Below are positions 16,557-24,137 of a stretch of 49,383 nucleotides of DNA, piece after piece. Position 1 is the stretch's first letter, and every line of letters starts with the position of its first letter. Origin of the DNA: JBDRCC01 sp043822065 [NCBI: archaeon] (GTDB taxonomy: Archaea; Undinarchaeota; CAZHTU01); the NCBI GenBank assembly GCA_043822065.1, contig JBDRCC010000002.1, positions 1-49,383 on the forward strand, in the 5' to 3' direction. The notes under the pieces were generated by a model that worked only from the letters and a program-made list of their open reading frames with translations, was not told where the DNA came from and searched no databases. The translations under genes and the position numbers were made by a program.

Positions 16557-17936
16557 TCATTTTGGAGTGTATTTGGACTTCAGGCGGTCCTTGTGCGCGC
16601 GGATTTTCGCAATCTCGTCAATGAGTGCCACTTCAGCTTTCAGCTCGGCAGCCACAGAAGGCAGCTCTTTCATTGCCTTTTTGTGCTCCCTCGCCGCCTC
16701 ATCGAACTCCATCACCGCCTCCCTGACAACACCCTTGTTCAGGTCGTAGCGCATGCGCCGGAGAATCTTGGTAAGGCTGTCAATCTCGTCGCACTGCGCT
16801 ATGATGTCGTTGAGGAGCGCGACATTGCCCTTGGGGTCGGTTGGCTGGCTTTTAGCAAGTGCGTCCCTGGCTTGGACCAAATTGCCCTTTATGTCGCGGG
16901 CGAGGTATATTATTATGGACATCTCCTCCAGGCAGCAGAGGTGCACCAGCAGGGAGGCGCGCCTGGCTATTTCCTCCTTGGAGACGGCTACCCCCTTGTC
17001 TTTGAGCTGCTCTGCGATTTTCTCAGCCCACACGTGGTAAGCCAGCGCAATTATCTGGACAAAAAGGACAGTGACGAGGTTGTCAAGGTGCTTTGACACG
17101 CTTTCAATGGCGTCTTCCTCAAGTTTTTCAAGCGCAGCTGACTCCTTTGCATGCCTTTCACCGGCTATGAATTCATCAACATTCTTGAATAAGTCGTTGT
17201 CAGTAAGCAAGTTGTCCACCTTGCGGCAGGGCTTGTCCTTTAACATGCTCCGGCCGACCGCCTTACGCTCATCCCTTATTACCACCCTCAAGTTTGGCAG
17301 CTTAATGCCATACGTATCCGAGAGCTTCCTCTGGAGCTTTGGGAGGGCATAGAAAAGGTCAGTGCACACAAGCGCTATTGACTGCTCGATAAACCGCGCC
17401 TCGGCGCCGGTTGTCGATTTGAGGATTGGCTCCCTGCCCTCGATTTTCTCAATGGAGAGAAGGCTCGCGGACGACTCATCTTTTTCGTCCCCGGCCAGCA
17501 CCTCGACCGCATTCTCGATGCGCTTTTCGTTCTCCTCAAAGACGCGCCTTATCCTCTGCCGCAGGCGGCGGCGTATGTGTTCAGTCCGCTCCTCATAGAA
17601 AAGCCGCTCGAGCAGTAGGCTCAGCCGCGACACGAATGCTGCAGAGGACCCGACAAACTCCTCATACTTGCCGTCCTTGTGGTAGCCAAAACAGTTTATC
17701 GCGTCAGATATCAGGCAAGGCAGCATCCAGCCTTCTTCTCTCCGCTTCTGCCTCTGGACAAAGGTGCAGTGGTCACCGCTAAGATTGCTTAGGGCTTTGA
17801 GAGAGTCGCCGGCAAAGCCGCATATCAGCTCCACCCTGCCGCGCTGGTTGTACTTGTCGGAATGGACTGCGCTCTCAATCTTGCTTTTCAGGGCACCGAC
17901 GCCCCTCAGCTTCGCGGTCTGGACTGTTTCAACCAT
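16557..17936 (-). CDS. Uncharacterised helical, partly coiled-coil protein
   Basis: About 459 residues, not recognised. It is mostly helical with Arg/Lys/Glu-rich stretches (RRRLRQRIRRVFEENEKR, about 124-141). A hydrophobic helix occurs near 292-312 (VTVLFVQIIALAYHVW), followed by a second one with a Cys-Cys pair (LLVHLCCLEE). The last 100 residues have coiled-coil character. ATG at 17936 is preferred because it overlaps the upstream stop as ATGGTTGA, with GGTGAGG just before it; an upstream non-ATG start at 17954 is possible. No catalytic motif is visible. Confidence 0.78.
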   Translation of the reverse strand: MVETVQTAKLRGVGALKSKIESAVHSDKYNQRGRVELICGFAGDSLKALSNLSGDHCTFVQRQKRREEGWMLPCLISDAINCFGYHKDGKYEEFVGSSAAFVSRLSLLLERLFYEERTEHIRRRLRQRIRRVFEENEKRIENAVEVLAGDEKDESSASLLSIEKIEGREPILKSTTGAEARFIEQSIALVCTDLFYALPKLQRKLSDTYGIKLPNLRVVIRDERKAVGRSMLKDKPCRKVDNLLTDNDLFKNVDEFIAGERHAKESAALEKLEEDAIESVSKHLDNLVTVLFVQIIALAYHVWAEKIAEQLKDKGVAVSKEEIARRASLLVHLCCLEEMSIIIYLARDIKGNLVQARDALAKSQPTDPKGNVALLNDIIAQCDEIDSLTKILRRMRYDLNKGVVREAVMEFDEAAREHKKAMKELPSVAAELKAEVALIDEIAKIRAHKDRLKSKYTPK

Positions 17937-19023
17937 TTGCCTCACCACCGGCAAGCGCGCGGTCAGACGCGCCCAGGATACTTACCTCTGACTTGATGAG
18001 CTCGAGCATGTTCAGGAAGGAGTGGTAGTAGAACTTGAGAAAAACGGTGTCCCTCACCAGCCCGTACGCTAGGTTAAGCGCGAGCTTTTTGTCAACGTCG
18101 GAAAACATCCCGGAAAACTCCCTGAATTCGTCAGGCACGTTTTTCTTTTTCTCATATATTGATGCGACAAGCCAGTCGCAGTAGGACTTCTTCATGGATT
18201 GCACGTATTTTATTGAGAGCTCAACGTCGTTATGGAAGTACTGCATAACCTGCGGGTGGACCCTGCCAAAATATTCAGTCAGGTAGCGCTTCAAGGCGCC
18301 TGCGCTCTCCCCTTCTGCAGAGGCGGCGACTGCATGGTTTATCCGCTGAACAGTATCACCCTGCCGCGCCTTCAGCTTCTTGCACTTGTCGGTTAGCGAC
18401 ACCAGGTTGGCGTCTACCTCCTTGAGGAGCTCCCTGTGCATTTTCGCAGTCTCGCCTTTTTCGAACTCGCTCTTTGACGGCATGAGGGAGAACATACTGG
18501 AGGATGTTTTCTTCCTCTCTTCGACCTGGTCTATCAGGCTGCTGATTACGCCCTTGTCGCTGGCGAGGATGTTTATGAAATCAAGGCGCCGGTAGCCGCG
18601 CTCCGAGTCCGACTTGAGGTAGTCGGCTATCTGCTTGTTCTGCTTCATGAGAATGCCAAGCTCATTCTTCCGCCCCACCTTGTCCGCTGGGTTGTCCAGA
18701 AAAACCGGGGCGCCGCGCTGGATTATGTCAACTTCCTTGGTAAGGTCGTCCTTCACCGCCTTCTCGAAGTCGCCCCCTATGGCTTTGTAGACATCCTTGA
18801 GCTCAGTTTCAATCCCAGTAAGCTCCTTCAGGAAAGCAGGGCCGTATTTTTCCGCCTCGTCAGACCGCAGGTTATCCGGGAGGTCCTTTTCCTTTTTGGG
18901 GTCCGGATTAATCCTGTCGCGGCTTGGGCTGTCTCCCTTGATGCGCTCAGCTACGCGGCGGAAGAAACCGATAATCCTCTGGACGAACCCTATTATGGCG
19001 GACACGAAATTCGGAAGTGCCAT
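17929..19023 (-). CDS. Uncharacterised protein with N-terminal amphipathic or membrane helix
   Basis: 364 residues, not recognised. Residues 3-28 (FVSAIIGFVQRIIGFFRRV) form a hydrophobic helix with periodic Arg, fitting a membrane-surface or single-span anchor with a cytoplasmic C-terminus. A charged Pro/Asp-rich linker follows, then helices with coiled-coil character (about 160-230) and a final hydrophobic helical part (FLKFYYHSFLNMLEL). It is the first gene of the minus-strand cluster and is divergent from the 497-residue gene across an 80-nt promoter region. The likely start ATG lies about 26-32 nt from the TATA-like box. Confidence 0.78.
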   Translation of the reverse strand: MALPNFVSAIIGFVQRIIGFFRRVAERIKGDSPSRDRINPDPKKEKDLPDNLRSDEAEKYGPAFLKELTGIETELKDVYKAIGGDFEKAVKDDLTKEVDIIQRGAPVFLDNPADKVGRKNELGILMKQNKQIADYLKSDSERGYRRLDFINILASDKGVISSLIDQVEERKKTSSSMFSLMPSKSEFEKGETAKMHRELLKEVDANLVSLTDKCKKLKARQGDTVQRINHAVAASAEGESAGALKRYLTEYFGRVHPQVMQYFHNDVELSIKYVQSMKKSYCDWLVASIYEKKKNVPDEFREFSGMFSDVDKKLALNLAYGLVRDTVFLKFYYHSFLNMLELIKSEVSILGASDRALAGGEANG

Positions 19024-19048
19024 ACTTATTAGTTATTGGGCGATACAG

Positions 19049-19080
19049 TATATTAAACTTGAGGTAAAAAGGTTTTAATA
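19049..19080. promoter_or_regulatory. Divergent promoter region of the uncharacterised cluster
   Basis: Two TATA-like boxes sit back to back: AAGTTTAATATA on the minus strand (19049-19060) for the gene starting at 19023, and GGTTTTAATA on the plus strand (19071-19080) for the gene starting at 19104. Both have spacing suited to leaderless transcripts. The close divergent arrangement allows joint regulation of all six genes. Confidence 0.55.
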
Positions 19081-19103
19081 GTGGAAGGGGGATAATTATA
19101 GCC

Positions 19104-20597
19104 ATGGACCCAATAACCGTCGGGCTATTGATTGCTGTGTTTGGTGGAGTCGCTTACGTAGTAAGCCGGGGCGGCGGAGTGAAGAAAGAGGTCACCCAGA
19201 TAGGCGGCGCGGAGACCGCAAAGGATTTTTTTAATCTTCTCGGAAAGGCAGCGGGCAAAGGGAAGGACCGCGCCTTGAAAGCGGCTGACAAAGTGGGTGA
19301 AAAGCTTTCGCACGGCACGATAAAAGAGTATATCGGCTCCATAACCGAGAGGCTCGGTGACGCGGAGAAGCGGATAGGCGCCTTCGGCAAAGAGCTGAAG
19401 ATGGAGGGGGAAATAACCAAAGAAGAAACAGAGGAAGAGGCTAAAGTAGCTGAAAACGAGCCGGACAAGGCAGAGAAGGAAACAAAAAAGACTGCAAAGA
19501 TTTTTTCATCCCTCCGAGAAAAGAACGAGAAAGAGATATTCAACGTTGTTGAAGATATCGTATTCTTTGCCGCGATAATTGACCCGTTCAGGGTTAAGAA
19601 AGAAAAGGATTTTGATGTGGAGGAATGGTCGACTATATGTACGGACGGGACGCCAGACGACGACATAGAGGCGGTAAGGAACTCCCTGGTAGATATCCTG
19701 TCCCTGCCGCTGGCAAACACGGATGCAGTCATGAATGCGGCAACCGCCGTGCCACTTGAGAAAGGGGCACGGGTGCTGAAGGAGACTGCCACACTAGAGG
19801 AATGGGCTTCCAATGTAGTGGGCACGTTTAAGAGCGAACATGGGGCAACCCCTAACCTGGAGCCGATAGCAAAGGAGATGCACAAGCTCAGGAAGGAATA
19901 CCACGGCTGGCTGAAGGAGATGCGGCACCACGCAAAAGAGGCAGACGGGTGGCTGAAGAAGTGGGAGGGCATATTCCTGAAGTATTTCAAGGAGGAGGCG
20001 GAGAAAAAGGCGGAAGGCCTCGAAAAGGCGCGCCTCGGTAAGAGGGCAGCGCAATGGGGAAGCGTCGCACTCGCGAAGAGGAAGCTTGGCAAGAACCCCT
20101 CTGAACTGGTTGCGATAACCAATGCGGCATGCGAGTCCATGAAGGAGATTATCACGTTTTACAACTCCCTTGGCATGTTCTATGAGGAGCTTAAGGCGAA
20201 TAAGGACCTCATAAACAAGCTGGCTGAAATTGAGATTGAGCTGCTGAGGCGGGAAGGTGAAGAGGAAACCGCAAAGAAAGCGGAAGGGGAGAGCCCGAAA
20301 GAGGCGGAGAAGGACACCAAGAAGGAGCAGAAGGAGGAAGCTGCCGAAACCGTTGAAGAAGAAACCGTTGAGGACCAAGAACAAAAGGAAAGAGATGAGA
20401 TTGCAAGAAGGCAGCAAGAGGCCCAAAACAAGAAAAAGGCGGAAAGACAAATAAGAAAAAAGAGTAGAAAGAAAGCAGGGAAAGGCGGCACATCCAAAAA
20501 GGAAGGGGGCGAAAACGCAATACAGGCGCCGCCGCCCGAAAAAACTGCCCCGGCTGCGGCAAGCACGCCGAGCCCGCCTGCGCCAAGCGGACCATAA
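19104..20597 (+). CDS. Uncharacterised membrane-anchored protein with charged, Pro-rich tail
   Basis: 497 residues, not recognised. An N-terminal membrane helix (TVGLLIAVFGGVAYVVS, about 5-21) is followed by a Lys-rich segment, predicting a cytoplasmic body. Residues about 100-135 are very Glu/Lys-rich. A more ordered helical domain follows at about 140-385 and contains several Trp (HGWLKEM, ADGWLKKWEG). The tail from about 385 is Glu/Lys/Arg-rich low complexity and ends in a Pro/Ala stretch. It is divergent from the other five genes of the cluster and shares their style: anchor plus helical body, no enzyme motif. Confidence 0.78.
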   Translation: MDPITVGLLIAVFGGVAYVVSRGGGVKKEVTQIGGAETAKDFFNLLGKAAGKGKDRALKAADKVGEKLSHGTIKEYIGSITERLGDAEKRIGAFGKELKMEGEITKEETEEEAKVAENEPDKAEKETKKTAKIFSSLREKNEKEIFNVVEDIVFFAAIIDPFRVKKEKDFDVEEWSTICTDGTPDDDIEAVRNSLVDILSLPLANTDAVMNAATAVPLEKGARVLKETATLEEWASNVVGTFKSEHGATPNLEPIAKEMHKLRKEYHGWLKEMRHHAKEADGWLKKWEGIFLKYFKEEAEKKAEGLEKARLGKRAAQWGSVALAKRKLGKNPSELVAITNAACESMKEIITFYNSLGMFYEELKANKDLINKLAEIEIELLRREGEEETAKKAEGESPKEAEKDTKKEQKEEAAETVEEETVEDQEQKERDEIARRQQEAQNKKKAERQIRKKSRKKAGKGGTSKKEGGENAIQAPPPEKTAPAAASTPSPPAPSGP

Positions 20598-20650
20598 CCT
20601 TAGCCCACCAGAGGATAGCTTTAAATAATTTCTTGCGTTTTAGATTACCC

Positions 20651-21547
20651 ATGCGCAAACAGAGGATTGCTTTTTGCACTATAGTCCTGCTTTTAGCGTT
20701 CAGCATGCCTGCCCTTGCCGCCGCGCAGGAGGTCAAGGTCGGCACTTACATACTCAACATAGGCGAGTACGACATCGAGAAGGGCGCCTACAAGGCGGAC
20801 TTCTACCTGTGGTTCAAATGGGACGGGGAGCTGTCACCGGAGGGCTTCGAGCTGATGAACGGGGACAGGTCAAGCTCCACCAAGATAATTGATGAGCCAG
20901 GCTATCTTTTTTACAGGATACGGGCGAACCTGCACGAAAACCCTGACCTGCACCTCTACCCGAAGGACACCCAGAGCCTCACAATAAAGATAGAGGACAG
21001 CATGTACAACTCAAAACAGCTGGTCTACGTGCCGGATTATGAGGAGATTGGAATGAGCGGCGAAGTCGAAATCAGGAACTGGGACATAGTAGACGCAGAA
21101 GCGCGTGTAAAAGAGAACTACTACCCAAACTGGAAGGAGAACTACAGCAGGTACACTTATGAGGTTAGGATGGGCAGGCCGTCGTCTGCCTACTGGAGGA
21201 TTATACTCCCAATACTCTTCGTCGCAATAACCGCGTGGGCATGCTTCCTTTTGCCGGTCCACAAGATTGAGGCAAAGCTGGCGCTTGGGGGGACAGCCCT
21301 TCTGTCTGCGGTGGTCCTGCACATACTGATAATAGAGTCAATACCGCCGATAGGGTACCTCACCCTTGCAGACAGGTACATAATAGCGCTCTACTCGCTC
21401 CTTGTGTTTTCCCTGGTGTCTATGATAATGGTTGAGAGGCACCTCCTCAAGGAGAGGCACAAGGAAGCCGCAAGGGACAACCTGCGGTTTGCGCTCGGGG
21501 CGCTCGCAGTGCCGGCAGTGATGTTTTTCCTCCTCACCCTCTTATAA
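20651..21547 (+). CDS. Pentameric ligand-gated ion channel homologue (Cys-loop superfamily)
   Basis: 298 residues from ATG 20651. A signal peptide (about 1-25, ending ALAAAQ) precedes a beta-rich outer domain. LYPKDTQSLTIKIED (102-116) matches the F-P-x-D-x-Q loop of the superfamily, here without flanking Cys as in bacterial members. Four membrane helices follow: M1 about 182-201 with the conserved Pro, M2 about 206-230 ending in IESIPPIGYLT, M3 about 239-262, M4 about 281-298. The order and loop sequences match pLGICs such as GLIC and ELIC. Ligand and ion selectivity cannot be read. A TATA-like box (CTTTAAATAA, about 20619-20628) fits ATG 20651 better than TTG 20633. The flavin reductase gene overlaps its stop by one base. 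Confidence 0.82.
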   Translation: MRKQRIAFCTIVLLLAFSMPALAAAQEVKVGTYILNIGEYDIEKGAYKADFYLWFKWDGELSPEGFELMNGDRSSSTKIIDEPGYLFYRIRANLHENPDLHLYPKDTQSLTIKIEDSMYNSKQLVYVPDYEEIGMSGEVEIRNWDIVDAEARVKENYYPNWKENYSRYTYEVRMGRPSSAYWRIILPILFVAITAWACFLLPVHKIEAKLALGGTALLSAVVLHILIIESIPPIGYLTLADRYIIALYSLLVFSLVSMIMVERHLLKERHKEAARDNLRFALGALAVPAVMFFLLTLL

Positions 21548-22086
21548 TGAAAAAGGCAGACTTATCTAGATTCCATTATTTTCTCGGACCCAGGGTCACG
21601 GTTATAGTCACGGCTGGCGAGAAGCCGAACTCCATGGTCGCGAGCTGGGTGAGCCCAGTCTCGTTCGACCCGCCGATGGTCGGGGTTGCAATCGGCGAGA
21701 GCCGGTTCACCCACCAAAAGATAGCGGAGTCCGGGCAGTTTACAATTTCTACCGTGACAAAAGACATTGCGAAGGACGCAGACCGCCTTGGGCACAGCCA
21801 CGGGCACAAGTCTGACAAGTATAAAGGGGTAAAGCTCAAGCCGGAGAAAACGCCGGCTGGCTGGATTCTCAAGGGCGCGGCTGTGAACATCGCCTGCAGA
21901 TTGTCTGGGTCATACAAAATTGGCGACCACACCTGGTTCGTAGGCGAAGTGAAGGAGATTCTTGTCGACGAGAAAAAGGACGACGGCGTCGGGATAAAGC
22001 CGACGGAGATTTTGTACTGGCGGCAGTCAAAGGATTTGGAAGACACGTGGACGCTCAAACCGAGGGAAAATTTATCAAAAAACTGA
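21547..22086 (+). CDS. Flavin reductase-like FMN-binding protein
   Basis: 179 residues matching the flavin reductase/FMN-binding split-barrel family. Seen are the conserved start YFLGPRVTVIVTAG, the core NSMVASWVSPVSFDPPMVGVAI (quoted in part: ASWVSPVSFDPP, about 32-43), and HKSDKYKGVKL. Such proteins reduce FMN or FAD with NAD(P)H, or only bind flavin. It is probably co-transcribed with the channel gene through the TAATG overlap. Whether this has a functional link (redox sensing, for example) is unknown. Confidence 0.85.
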   Translation: MKKADLSRFHYFLGPRVTVIVTAGEKPNSMVASWVSPVSFDPPMVGVAIGESRFTHQKIAESGQFTISTVTKDIAKDADRLGHSHGHKSDKYKGVKLKPEKTPAGWILKGAAVNIACRLSGSYKIGDHTWFVGEVKEILVDEKKDDGVGIKPTEILYWRQSKDLEDTWTLKPRENLSKN

Positions 22087-22120
22087 AAGGTTTATAAACA
22101 GCCGGACCCACCGGCAGGTT

Positions 22121-22531
22121 ATGAGGCTTTACTTGGACACAAACATCTATATTGATTACTGGGAAGGCAGGCACGAAGGCATCCGTCCTTTGGGGGAATT
22201 CGCATTCCAGCTTCTTAAGAGGGCGATTAGATGTGAATTTGTTATAGTGTATTCCGACCTCGTAGTTTACGAGATATCTGCCCACTGCGGGATGCCTGAC
22301 GCGGAGGTTTTTGAAACGTTTTTCAGGGAGCTTCAAAAGAAAAACAAGCTTGAGTATGTGAAGGGCTACAACAAATTAGTGGCAACTGAAATTGCAGGGA
22401 GAACCGGAATCCCGCTTCCGGACGCAGTTCATATCGTTCTTTCAAAAAAGGCAAACGCTATCCTCGTGAGCCGCGACCAGCATCTTTTGCACGCAGAGGG
22501 AGTGGGAGCTCGAATGCCCGAGGATTTTTAG
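22121..22531 (+). CDS. VapC-like PIN-domain ribonuclease
   Basis: 136 residues, a complete minimal PIN domain: D6 (YLDTNIYID), E51 (VVYEIS), D101 (LPDAVHIVLS) and D119 (LVSRDQHLL). PIN toxins of the VapBC type cut RNA and are held by an antitoxin. TTTATAAA at 22091-22098 gives a near-leaderless ATG. No antitoxin gene precedes it on the same strand. Instead, a ribbon-helix-helix protein is encoded on the opposite strand with 74 nt of 3' overlap, and that may be the partner. Confidence 0.82.
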   Translation: MRLYLDTNIYIDYWEGRHEGIRPLGEFAFQLLKRAIRCEFVIVYSDLVVYEISAHCGMPDAEVFETFFRELQKKNKLEYVKGYNKLVATEIAGRTGIPLPDAVHIVLSKKANAILVSRDQHLLHAEGVGARMPEDF

Positions 22532-22778
22532 CCCGCTCCTTAAGGTATTCCTCAAATATCCTCTGCCGCCCCTCACTGGACAAAGGAGGCAGACCAGGAC
22601 CTTTACCCTTCCGTGACTCCAGGCTCCGAATTAGCCTCTGCGTTTCTATTTCGCCCAGCAGCCGCCGCACCGCATCCCGGATAAAGTCAGTGCGGGAGGC
22701 GTAGCGCCCGTTCTTAGTTTCCTGGTCGATTTCCGCCAACAGTTTTTTTTCCAGCTTCATGGATATCATCTGGGGCAT
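22458..22778 (-). CDS. Ribbon-helix-helix (CopG/Arc-type) protein, probable antitoxin or regulator
   Basis: 106 residues. Positions about 4-42 match the ribbon-helix-helix pattern: strand (QMISMKLEKKLL), then helices (YASRTDFIRDAVRRLLGE) with the S-R-x-D-F-I-R core. The tail is basic and charged, of the type that antitoxins use to cover a toxin. Its 3' end overlaps the convergent vapC-like gene by 74 nt, so the two messages are complementary there. The start is ATG 22778, with a TATA-like box about 28 nt upstream that also serves the divergent transporter gene. Confidence 0.75.
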   Translation of the reverse strand: MPQMISMKLEKKLLAEIDQETKNGRYASRTDFIRDAVRRLLGEIETQRLIRSLESRKGKGPGLPPLSSEGRQRIFEEYLKERAKNPRAFELPLPLRAKDAGRGSRG

Positions 22779-22800
22779 GGTATATACGTTGTATGTAAGG

Positions 22801-22812
22801 CTTATATACTTT
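22801..22812. promoter_or_regulatory. TATA-like box shared by two divergent genes
   Basis: CTTATATACTTT reads as AAAGTATATAAG on the other strand. It lies about 24 nt before the transporter ATG (22831) and about 28 nt before the RHH ATG (22778), so one element could direct leaderless transcripts both ways. If the RHH protein binds here, it would regulate the transporter as well; that is inference. Confidence 0.5.
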
Positions 22813-22830
22813 GCCGCCTACCGGCGGCTT

Positions 22831-24033
22831 ATGCTCTTTGAGGCGCTGCTGTCGGTTCTCGCAGGCATCTGTGTCGGGACGTTCACTGGCTTAGTCCCTG
22901 GCATCCATGTCAATACGGTAGTGGCAGCGCTCCTTGGCGCGAGGCTACGCTATGACCCACTCCTACTTTCGGTTTTCATATTCTCAGTTGCAATAACGCA
23001 CACGTTCCTGGACTTCGTGCCATCCGTCCTGCTAGGGGTCCCTTCGGAGGACACTGCGCTTGCGATACTCCCTGCGCACAGGATGGTCCTCGCAGGCAGG
23101 GCAGCAGAGGCCATCAAGCTAACGCTCATAGGGAGCATTGCCTGCCTTGCGCTTGGGGCAGCGCTCATGCCGCTGTACCTTAAGGCTATACCTGCAGTCT
23201 ACGGCGCAATCGAGCCGCACCTTGGCTACATACTGGTCTCGTGCTCGGTGATATTGATTTTGTCGGAGGGGGGCGACAAGAGGCTGTGGGCGGCGGCAGT
23301 CTTCCTTTGCTCCGGCGCCTTGGGGATGGCGAGCATGCGGATGCTCCAAATCCGCGAGCCCCTTTTGCCCTTGCTGACCGGGCTTTTCGGGTTCAGCCTG
23401 ATACTGTTAAACCTGAGAAACAAAGTGCAGATTCCTGTGCAAGTGGATGCGCGCGTCGATATAGCGAAGGCAAGCCTCGCGCGGGGGATTTTTGGCGGGA
23501 CGCTGGCAGGCTCCATAGTCGGCTTTCTCCCGGGCTTTGGCCCGAGCCAGGCGGCAGTCATGGCAGGGGCGCTTGTAGGCAACAAAAGCGACAGGGAGTT
23601 TCTCGTCACCCTTGGCGGGATAAACACCGCAAACATGCTCTTCACCCTGGTTGCGTTCCTGACCATAGGCAAGACGCGGAGCGGCGCAGTTGCGGGAATA
23701 AGCCGGCTGATAGGCATCGACATGCAGTCAACACTCCTGCTAATTGGTGCCGCGCTGTTGGCCGGAGGAATTTCGCTGGCAGTGGGGATGAAGATGGCTG
23801 TTGTGTTCCCTAAGGCAATACGAAGGATAGACTACACTAAGCTGAATGCGGCTGTCGCTACAGGGGTTTTTCTTATAGTCGCTGCGCTTAGCGGCTTGTT
23901 CGGAATAGCGGTTCTGCTGACGGCAACCGCGCTGGGGCTTGCGGCGCACTTCGCCGGCGTGAGGAAGATGCACCTCATGGGGGCGCTGATTGTCCCGGCT
24001 GCGTTGTGGTTTCTTGGTCCAGCTTCTTTTTGA
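22831..24033 (+). CDS. TctA/DUF112-type membrane transporter
   Basis: About 400 residues with 9-11 predicted membrane helices, matching the archaeal TctA-like family (COG1784). Duplicated signature loops are visible: GTFTGLVPGIHVNTV near the N-terminus and GSIVGFLPGFGPSQAAV near the middle, the two pseudosymmetric Pro-Gly loops of TctA. Bacterial TctA proteins import tricarboxylates with TctB and a periplasmic TctC; I see no such partners here, as is usual in archaea, so the substrate is unknown. ATG 22831 is preferred over ATG 22759, since the latter lies before the TATA box and inside the RHH gene. Confidence 0.85.
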   Translation: MLFEALLSVLAGICVGTFTGLVPGIHVNTVVAALLGARLRYDPLLLSVFIFSVAITHTFLDFVPSVLLGVPSEDTALAILPAHRMVLAGRAAEAIKLTLIGSIACLALGAALMPLYLKAIPAVYGAIEPHLGYILVSCSVILILSEGGDKRLWAAAVFLCSGALGMASMRMLQIREPLLPLLTGLFGFSLILLNLRNKVQIPVQVDARVDIAKASLARGIFGGTLAGSIVGFLPGFGPSQAAVMAGALVGNKSDREFLVTLGGINTANMLFTLVAFLTIGKTRSGAVAGISRLIGIDMQSTLLLIGAALLAGGISLAVGMKMAVVFPKAIRRIDYTKLNAAVATGVFLIVAALSGLFGIAVLLTATALGLAAHFAGVRKMHLMGALIVPAALWFLGPASF

Positions 24034-24043
24034 AAGAAGGTGG

Positions 24044-24106
24044 ATGGGGGCGCTGATTGTCCCGGCTATATCCTGGTTCATGCAAGCTGGAACTGGTGTG
24101 GGTTAA
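24044..24106 (+). pseudogene. Leftover duplicate of the transporter gene's 3' end
   Basis: Just after the transporter stop, 24 bases identical to 23977-24000 recur at 24044-24067, encoding MGALIVPA in both. The second copy continues in frame with a similar but different ending (ISWFMQAGTGVG, then TAA) compared with ALWFLGPASF in the gene. It looks like the remnant of a second, diverged copy of the gene or of a recombination that replaced its end. It lies in the gap before the wHTH gene. Confidence 0.45.
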
Positions 24107-24137
24107 GTTTAAATTCTATTGGGATATAGCTGTTTCA

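Noticed and set aside
20180-20745. Long antisense frames opposite the Glu/Lys-rich tail of the 497-residue gene
   Set aside because: Ser/Phe/Leu-rich frames opposite GAA/AAG-rich coding DNA are a usual composition artefact.
22759-22830. Longer start for the TctA-like transporter
   Set aside because: The extension lies before the TATA box, runs antisense to the RHH gene start, and is not needed by the family.
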